From an uncultured Synechococcus sp. (GTDB taxonomy: Bacteria; Cyanobacteriota; Cyanobacteriia; PCC-6307; Cyanobiaceae): a DNA stretch of 5,753 nt. Shown in pieces: positions 1-5,753 of this stretch. Position numbers and translations under genes: made by a program. The notes beneath the pieces were generated by a model. The model saw only the letters and a program-made list of their open reading frames with translations. It was not told the origin of the DNA and did not search any database. Where the stretch lies: positions 1-5,753 of the forward strand of contig CALJTZ010000430.1 in assembly GCA_937975655.1 (NCBI GenBank). Direction: 5' to 3'. The stretch's first letter is position 1, and each line of letters begins with the position of its first letter.

Positions 1-530
1 AGCGCCTTGCCGCTGTTGGAGGGCTCCCAGCGCCAGAGGGTTTCACGCCGGAGCGGCTGGAAGCCCTGCTGACGCAGCAGCGCCAGCCGGCCGTCATCAC
101 AGCTGGGGCTGGTGGCGATCCAGCTGGCGGCACTGCGGCTGCGCTGGATCGCCTCCCGCACCAGGGCGGCTTCCACGGCCATGCGGCCCGCCTCACTGGG
201 ACCGAGGGCGGCTTCACTCGTGCGGAGGTGTTGCAGCTGCCAGCAACTGCCGCTGCGGTTGAGGCGTTTGCTCACCACCAGCCCCAGGGGCTGCTGGCTC
301 TGGCGGTAGGCCACGAGCACCATCGGCGCCAGGGCCCGCTGGGCCGTGAGGCTGTGGAGCAGCCGCTCGGGCCCCTGGAGCAGCAGGGAGCGCTGCAGCA
401 GGGGATGCAGGTCTTGAAAGGCGGTGTCCTGCAGCAGTGGCAGATGCCAGCCCCGCAAGGGCTGGACCTGCAGGGGTGGCGGCGTCAGCGGCGGCGTCAC
501 AGGTGGAGGCACGGGCTGCGGCACGGGCAT
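1..530 (-). CDS. GNAT-like N-acetyltransferase, C-terminus cut by window start
   Basis: Reading the minus strand from the ATG at 530-528 gives 176 codons with no stop before position 1, so the C-terminus is missing. The first 24 residues are proline-rich and low-complexity (starting MPVPQPVPPPVTPP). The rest looks like a compact acyltransferase fold: a helical part (about 27-65), a beta segment LAPMVLVAYRQ followed by PLGLVVSKRLN (67-91), WQLQHLRTS (97-105) as the central strand, a helix around GPSEAGRMAVEAALVREAI (110-128), then ASWIATSPS (135-143) and LLRQQGFQPLRRETLWRW (151-168). That last stretch has the typical GNAT pattern of a helix, GF and a final strand. No clear Q/RxxGxG/A acetyl-CoA loop is seen; LGPSEAGR is the nearest equivalent. 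Substrate unknown. It begins 44 bp after the CofE-like gene. An in-frame TTG at 572-570 would add 14 residues (LQQALLPGRPSSRD); I prefer the ATG, which has AGGGA just upstream. Confidence 0.6.
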   Translation of the reverse strand, partial: MPVPQPVPPPVTPPLTPPPLQVQPLRGWHLPLLQDTAFQDLHPLLQRSLLLQGPERLLHSLTAQRALAPMVLVAYRQSQQPLGLVVSKRLNRSGSCWQLQHLRTSEAALGPSEAGRMAVEAALVREAIQRSRSAASWIATSPSCDDGRLALLRQQGFQPLRRETLWRWEPSNSGKA

Positions 531-574
531 GTCCCTGGAGGAGGGCCGCCCAGGCAGGAGGGCCTGCTGCAATG

Positions 575-1765
575 TTATGGGCGAACGAGTACCAGAGGCG
601 TGCGCTCGTTGGCGTTGCCGGCCGGGTTGGGCCTCAGTGCCCGCTGCAGCAGCGCTTCGTCGCAGCCGGGGCTCGAGGCCAGCACCTTCACCCGGCCCAG
701 GTCGTTCACGTCCACCACGGCCACCGCCACCCCCAGCTCGGAGGCAAGCCGGGCACAGATGGAGGCGGGTTGATCAGGTCCCAGCACAATCGTCTGGTCG
801 TAGGGGGGGGTGGTGCCGGTGATGTCGTCGATCAGACGGGCCTGCTCTCCGGCCAGCCGATAGAACCAACCCTTGGAGCCCACGAGCTTCAGAGCCATCC
901 CCACCAGCCAGGCGCACAGCACCCGGGCGGGGCCCACATCGTCGATCAGGCTCTGCAGGCCGCAGGCGCTGGCCAGGGAGCTGGTGGGGTGGAAGACGCG
1001 GCAGAGGAGACGTGCCAGCGACGATGGCTCCACCGTGGCGGGATGGTGATAGCGACCCTGCATCACCGCCAGTGGGGTCTCCCCGATGGTGAGCACATCG
1101 CCGGGTTGCAGAACGGCGCCGGCGTAGTGACGCAGCACCTCCGTGGGATCGTCGAGGGTGCCGAGCAGATGGGTGCGAATCGGCAACACCGAGCATTGGT
1201 CGCCCTGCCGCCAGTTGGCGGTGCTGGGGTTGGCCGGGGCCGGTTTACGCAGGGGGATCAGCACGCCGTCACGGCGCTGCAGGCGGCCGAAGGGGCCGTA
1301 GTTCACCCAGAGGATCTCGAGCCAGAGGGTGTCCAGCAAGGCCTTGAGATCGCTGCCCGCAGGCCCACTGATGCTCACACTCACATCGGCCTGGGTGGTC
1401 TTGCGTCCCTTAACGATGTAAGCGAACCAGTAGCCATCAGCCCGCGCTTCCTCATCCGGATGGCGGGGGGTGATGAGGCTGCTGATGGTGAGGGCCGAGA
1501 GATCACCCCGGCCCAGCAGGGTGGGCTGCAGGCTGATTTCCGGCACGAACACCTCCATGCGGGCATGGGGGTTGTGGATCTGGATGGATCCCTTCACCAC
1601 CACCTGGTGATCGCCCTCTCGCTGTACTTTCCAGCCGCTGGTGCTGATCTGCAGCGGTGAGGCAGGCCTCAGCCGGTGGCGGCTCTCCAGCCACAGCAGG
1701 GCCAGCCCGAAGATCAGGGCACTGATCAGCAGGAACGCAATCAGGGGATGCAACGCCAGCTCCAT
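575..1765 (-). CDS. Membrane-anchored coenzyme F420-0:L-glutamate ligase-like (CofE-like) protein
   Basis: 396 residues from ATG at 1765-1763 to TAA at 577-575. Residues 5-26 form one hydrophobic helix (HPLIAFLLISALIFGLALLWL) followed by positive residues (ESRHRLR), which suggests a single N-terminal anchor with the rest cytoplasmic. Residues 38-175 are a beta-rich region I cannot name. Residues 195-375 resemble the CofE/FbiB ligase fold (COG1478): PGDVLTIGETPLAVMQGR (221-238) matches the usual GD-[IV]-L-V-V-x-x-x-I-x-S-x-x-E-G-R segment, DDITGTTPPYDQTIVLGPD (313-331) aligns with the G-I-D-x-S-N loop and following LLP-D segment, and VAVVDVNDLGRVKVLA (348-363) with the [ST]-D-x-x-G-R metal site. 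True CofE adds gamma-glutamates to F420-0 using GTP and metal. Several catalytic residues differ here and the C-terminal part is short, so the reaction is uncertain. The start lies 33 bp after the fumC stop without a Shine-Dalgarno. Confidence 0.72.
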   Translation of the reverse strand: MELALHPLIAFLLISALIFGLALLWLESRHRLRPASPLQISTSGWKVQREGDHQVVVKGSIQIHNPHARMEVFVPEISLQPTLLGRGDLSALTISSLITPRHPDEEARADGYWFAYIVKGRKTTQADVSVSISGPAGSDLKALLDTLWLEILWVNYGPFGRLQRRDGVLIPLRKPAPANPSTANWRQGDQCSVLPIRTHLLGTLDDPTEVLRHYAGAVLQPGDVLTIGETPLAVMQGRYHHPATVEPSSLARLLCRVFHPTSSLASACGLQSLIDDVGPARVLCAWLVGMALKLVGSKGWFYRLAGEQARLIDDITGTTPPYDQTIVLGPDQPASICARLASELGVAVAVVDVNDLGRVKVLASSPGCDEALLQRALRPNPAGNANERTPLVLVRP

Positions 1766-1798
1766 GGGTTTTGCGGGAGCGTAGAGCCCGCCGCTGCG

Positions 1799-3219
<1,421 letters not shown>

Positions 3220-3223
<4 letters not shown>

Positions 3224-3798
3224 TTGGAGGGAACGATTTCGCTGTTCAGCTCGTTCACCTCGAGGTTGAGGCTGAGCTTCACGTCGCCCTGGGGCTTCAG
3301 GCCCGTCACCTGGGTGAGGGCCACGTTGATGGCATCGATGCTCACAGGGCCGCTCTCATCGAGTACCGGTTTGCCGTTCTGATCGAACACCACCACCTGG
3401 GGAATCAACCCCTTCCAGTAGCTGGCAGGGTCGGTAGGGCCATCCCCCTGGCGCCCTTGCAGGGGGTCGGTGGGCAGGATGATCAGCTCGGCCGTGCGGC
3501 CCCAGAGCCGCTGCAGCTCGTTGAAGACGATGGCGTACTGCTTGCTGGCGGCGCTGTCGTCGAGGAAGAAGCCCAGCACGATGGGTCGGTGCTCGGCCAT
3601 GGCATTCGCCAGGGTGCCCCGGGGTGGCACCAGTGACCCATTGCCGGCGTAGAGGGCATAAATGTTGCCGTCGTAGCTGTTGGTGTCGCGGGCGGCCTGG
3701 GTGGGGCCCGGCAGTGCCAGGGCCGCAGCCAGAGTCAGCGTGACCGCCAGGGCGAAGGCGGTGCAGCGATTCAGCAACCGTGCCAGGAAACCGGGCAT
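3220..3798 (-). CDS. Secreted thioredoxin-fold protein, probable thylakoid photosystem I accumulation factor
   Basis: 192 residues from ATG at 3798-3796 to TGA at 3222-3220; a TTG at 3801-3799 immediately before could also initiate. The N-terminus is a typical signal peptide: FLARLLNR, a hydrophobic stretch AFALAVTLTLAAALAL, then a PTQA/A cleavage site near residue 35, so the mature protein probably lies in the thylakoid lumen or periplasm. The rest has a thioredoxin-like pattern: RPIVLGFFLDDSAASKQYA (71-89), a following helix, ELIILPTD (104-111), and IPQVVVFDQNGKPV (132-145) with the cis-proline motif and beta hairpin. At the usual CxxC position the sequence is DDSAASKQ with no cysteine, so disulfide exchange is not expected. 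The NIYALYAGNG start and D-D-S-x-x-S-K-Q-x-A-x-V motif match, as I remember them, cyanobacterial proteins annotated as thylakoid membrane photosystem I accumulation factor. The stop overlaps the fumC GTG by 4 bp, suggesting coupled translation; the upstream gene ends 44 bp away. Confidence 0.75.
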
Positions 3799-3842
3799 CA
3801 AACGGAACAGACCGACGTAGCGGCCATTGTGACCCGCGGCTC

Positions 3843-5489
3843 TCAGCCCCTGCCGATGCTGCGGCCCATCCCCTGGAGGATGCCGCGGCCCACCAGGCCG
3901 ATGGCCCGCCCGATCACCTGGGTGAGCACCACCACCACCAGGTCCCCCAGACGCCGCAGCAGGGCCTGCAGTTGAGGGGCCAGGGCATCGCGGCTCTCGA
4001 GGGCGAGGGTCACCAGCTGCTGCAGCCAGCCCAGCTGCCTCAGCTCACCATCACGGGGTTCGGTGAGCGTCAGCGGGGTGATGGCACCGGCCTCGAGCCG
4101 ATAGAGCAGCCGTTGGCTCTCATAGAGCTGCACCGGCCGCTCAAACCAGCTGCCCCAGCGCTGCTGGGCATTGAGCTGATTGCGCAGCCGCTCCAGGTTG
4201 CGGGTGGCCAGCAGGTCGCGGCTGAGCAGGTAGCGGCGCAGCTCGGGCCAGCTGCTGCAACAGGCCAACAGTTCGGCGCTGATCAGTTCGGCGCTGCGGA
4301 TCAGCCAGTTGCTGATCAGGGCTTCCAGCTGAAGCAGCGCCTGGGGCTCATCGGGAGCCAGCAGGCGGCCATCCACCAGCAGGGGCTGGGCCTGAACCAG
4401 GGCCGCCAGCATCGGCAGGGGCGCTGGCAGTTCGGGATCCAGGGAACCCAGATCGGCGTTGCTGCTCAGGGTGTCGGCCACGGGCAGCAGGCTGCCCTGC
4501 TGGGGCAGTTGCACGTATTCCCCTGCCATCTGGCGCAGGGCGAGGCGGCGCAGCTCGGGTTGGAGGGTCTGCCAGCGCTGTTCGAGTTGCTCGCCGCGCA
4601 ATTGGTCATGACGCAGCCGGGTGATCAACAGATCCAGCTGGCTGATCAGGGCCAGCAGCAGGTCGCGGCGGTGTTCCTGGGTGAGGCCTTCGAGGGCCAG
4701 CAGCTGGCCGCTGCGGTTGCTGAGCCCCGCTTGGGTGGCGGCCACCAGGCGCTCTTGGATGGCCTGCCATACCCCCACAGCTGTGCGCTCCCGCAGGGTG
4801 ATGGCAGTCACCCCGGAGGGCTGTGACGCGACGGGAGCCGGAGCTGGAGCGGGGAAGGCCATGCTCACAGGCCCCCACAGCCAGAGCAGCAGGCGCCGGG
4901 CCACCCCCAGTTCCCGCAGGCGGCCGAGCAGCAACAGCTGGCTGAGCCCGCCCGGGGCCGCCAGCTGCAGCCACTGCTCACAGCGGCGTTGCTCTGCGTT
5001 GATCTGCACCAAGCCGCTCTGCAGCAGCCATTGCCCCAGTCCCAGTGCTGGCTCGGACGCGCTGGGGCTGGCGGCCCGGGGGCGCAGCTCCACGACCCGT
5101 CCACCAGCGATCAGGGTTTGGACAGCGGTCTGGAGCTCTTCCGCTTCGGTGTCTCCCTGCTGGATCAGGCCCTCGGCAGGCAGCTGCAGCAGCCAGGTGC
5201 TGGGATAGGTGGCCTCGGCCGGCAGCAAGAGCAGCAGCGGTGCGGGTTGCCAGCGTTCCCGCAGGCGGTGCAACTCCACCGCCAGGGTTTCGCCAGGAAG
5301 GCCCGAGGCAACACTCCACAGCACCAGCTGAGGGGCCCCCTCCAGCTGATCGGCTTGGCAGACCGTGCGGTAACAACCTCCCGCTGGCTCGGTGGTGCTC
5401 AACAGCCGGATCAACCCCTCCCGCAGCAGCGGCTCGGCCAGGATCAGCAGCTGGGGTGCGACCTGGGCCTTGGGCACGGCGCTGAACAC
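3843..5489 (-). CDS. DUF3685 (Ycf55-like) protein with degenerate receiver domain
   Basis: 548 residues from GTG at 5489-5487 to TGA at 3845-3843. Residues 12-135 look like a NarL-type response-regulator receiver: LLILAEPLLREGLIRLL (14-30) parallels V-L-I-V-D-D-H-x-L-x-R-E-G, PQLVLWSVASGLPGE (53-67) sits where the phospho-accepting Asp should be, and GLIQQGDTEAEELQTAVQTLIAGGRV (107-132) parallels G-Y-L-x-K-x-x-x-x-E-E-L. The acidic pair, the Asp and the Lys are all lost, so phosphorylation is not expected. No clear DNA-binding HTH follows; the middle is Leu/Gln/Arg-rich helix. The C-terminal third, with LERLRNQLNAQQRWGSWFERPV (432-453), YESQRLLYRLEAG (456-468), LQQLVTLALESRDALAPQL (489-507) and a hydrophobic, glycine-rich tail to residue 548, fits DUF3685, a cyanobacterial family related to red-algal plastid Ycf55. 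Function unknown. In-frame upstream codons allow a slightly longer N-terminus (CTG or ATT starts), but GTG is the first conventional start. It begins 50 bp after the Fur-family stop. Confidence 0.85.
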   Translation of the reverse strand: MFSAVPKAQVAPQLLILAEPLLREGLIRLLSTTEPAGGCYRTVCQADQLEGAPQLVLWSVASGLPGETLAVELHRLRERWQPAPLLLLLPAEATYPSTWLLQLPAEGLIQQGDTEAEELQTAVQTLIAGGRVVELRPRAASPSASEPALGLGQWLLQSGLVQINAEQRRCEQWLQLAAPGGLSQLLLLGRLRELGVARRLLLWLWGPVSMAFPAPAPAPVASQPSGVTAITLRERTAVGVWQAIQERLVAATQAGLSNRSGQLLALEGLTQEHRRDLLLALISQLDLLITRLRHDQLRGEQLEQRWQTLQPELRRLALRQMAGEYVQLPQQGSLLPVADTLSSNADLGSLDPELPAPLPMLAALVQAQPLLVDGRLLAPDEPQALLQLEALISNWLIRSAELISAELLACCSSWPELRRYLLSRDLLATRNLERLRNQLNAQQRWGSWFERPVQLYESQRLLYRLEAGAITPLTLTEPRDGELRQLGWLQQLVTLALESRDALAPQLQALLRRLGDLVVVVLTQVIGRAIGLVGRGILQGMGRSIGRG

Positions 5490-5539
5490 GGCAATGGTCA
5501 GGCCACAAGGTAACGAGTGCGAGCCCGTTTCTCCAGGGG

Positions 5540-5712
5540 TCAGCGGCGCCGGCGACCGCTGAGATGGAGGGTGTACCCCTCAATGGCAAAGCCGGTGAGC
5601 TCTTCGATCGTGGCCAGTAGCTCGGCGGGGAGTTCCACGTCCAGATCTTGGATGGCTCCCGATTCCAAGCAGGTGAGGTGGCTGTGGGGATCGCTGCGGT
5701 AGCCATACAGCC
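5540..5712 (-). CDS. Fur-family transcriptional regulator, C-terminal fragment (5' end beyond contig)
   Basis: On the minus strand, in frame to TGA at 5542-5540, 56 complete residues are readable: LYGYRSDPHSHLTCLESGAI, then QDLDVELPAELLATIEELTG, then FAIEGYTLHLSGRRRR. The H-x-H-L-x-C motif, a short strand, the helix PAELLATIEELTGF and the final strand [FI]-x-I-x-G-[HY]-T-L-x-L-x-G form the C-terminal dimerisation domain of Fur/Zur/PerR metalloregulators. The N-terminal winged helix that would bind DNA is outside the available sequence, so subtype and target metal cannot be assigned. The usual zinc knuckles are absent: HLTC is followed by LESG instead of x-x-C-G, and the tail ends in four arginines instead of C-x-x-C. 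The truncation is an assembly end, since the next base (5713) begins sequencing adapter; any residues read beyond 5712 are not genomic. It lies 50 bp upstream of the DUF3685 gene on the same strand. Confidence 0.75.
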
Positions 5713-5745
5713 AGATCGGAAGAGCGTCGTGTAGGGAAAGAGTGT
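5713..5745. other. Illumina TruSeq read-1 adapter (contaminant)
   Basis: The 33 bases begin AGATCGGAAGAGC and continue with CGTCGTGTAGGG and AAAGAGTGT. As recalled, this is base for base the reverse complement of the Illumina TruSeq universal/P5-side read-1 adapter. It is library-construction sequence at the end of an untrimmed contig, not genome. It should be removed and not translated or searched for function. Its first base is the A-tail/adapter junction, so the last true genomic base is 5712 (5713 is ambiguous). Confidence 0.98.
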
Positions 5746-5753
5746 CTTCGCCT
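5746..5753. other. Illumina i5 index (D505) following the adapter
   Basis: The final eight bases, CTTCGCCT, directly follow the read-1 adapter where dual-index TruSeq HT libraries carry the i5 barcode. Their reverse complement, AGGCGAAG, is i5 index D505 as I recall the published list. The sequence stops exactly at the end of the 8-base index, before the P5 flow-cell sequence would start. This supports the adapter call and identifies the barcode of the source library. Confidence 0.93.

Noticed and set aside
437..1660. 407-codon open frame on the plus strand
   Set aside because: It is antisense to the CofE-like and GNAT-like genes. Its His/Gly/Gln/Ala-rich product shows no recognisable domain, and long antisense frames are expected in high-GC DNA with GC-rich third positions.
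3780..4826. 348-codon Gln-rich open frame on the plus strand
   Set aside because: It is antisense to the DUF3685 gene. The Gln/Ala/Leu richness mirrors leucine (CTG) and alanine codons on the other strand rather than a real protein.
4500..5300. Repeated CAGCAG/CTGCTG and CAGCTG clusters considered as a repeat element
   Set aside because: They are in-frame Leu/Gln/Ala codons of the DUF3685 protein with no fixed unit or spacing, so they reflect codon bias and helical composition.
5541..5561. Hairpin (6-bp stem CAGCGG/CCGCTG, 9-base loop) at the end of the Fur-family gene, considered as a terminator
   Set aside because: The stem is short, lies within the arginine codons and stop of the gene, and no T-run follows on the transcribed strand. 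In GC-rich sequence this is likely chance.
4978..5706. 242-codon minus-strand frame overlapping the Fur fragment and DUF3685
   Set aside because: It is out of frame with both genes it covers, its product is of low complexity, and it conflicts with the recognisable Fur C-terminus.
5713..5753. Reading the Fur frame onward through the contig end as extra protein
   Set aside because: The bases are sequencing adapter and index, so any translation of them is artificial.

Overview
The window is high-GC bacterial DNA (roughly two-thirds GC by eye). It most likely comes from a picocyanobacterium of the Cyanobium/Synechococcus group. The case rests on a DUF3685/Ycf55-like protein, a lumenal thioredoxin-fold protein resembling the cyanobacterial photosystem I accumulation factor, and a membrane-anchored F420-0 glutamyl-ligase-like protein. 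To my knowledge the first two families are confined to cyanobacteria and plastids. The assignment is from memory of these families, not from a search.

All six genes lie on the minus strand, so transcription runs from high to low coordinates: (1) the C-terminal end of a Fur-family regulator (5540-5712, 5' end missing); (2) a 548-residue DUF3685 protein with a degenerate receiver domain (3843-5489); (3) a secreted thioredoxin-fold protein without a CxxC, probable PSI accumulation factor (3220-3798); (4) class II fumarase FumC (1799-3223), overlapping its upstream neighbour by 4 bp; (5) a CofE-like protein with an N-terminal membrane anchor (575-1765); (6) a GNAT-like acetyltransferase cut by the window start (1-530). 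Gaps between genes are at most about 50 bp and no convincing promoter or terminator is visible, so genes 2-6 look like one co-transcribed run. It joins photosynthesis-related genes with a central-metabolism enzyme, and I see no single pathway that unites them. No stretch over 300 bp lacks a gene, and no RNA gene, CRISPR array, IS element or phage gene was seen.

The most striking signal is not biological. The last 41 bases (5713-5753) match, as recalled, the reverse complement of the Illumina TruSeq read-1 adapter, followed by exactly 8 bases that equal the reverse complement of i5 index D505. Genomic sequence therefore ends at about 5712, and the Fur-family gene is truncated by the end of the contig rather than by a real genomic break. 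I found no convincing undescribed system. The items best worth following are the odd domain architectures of the CofE-like and DUF3685 proteins.
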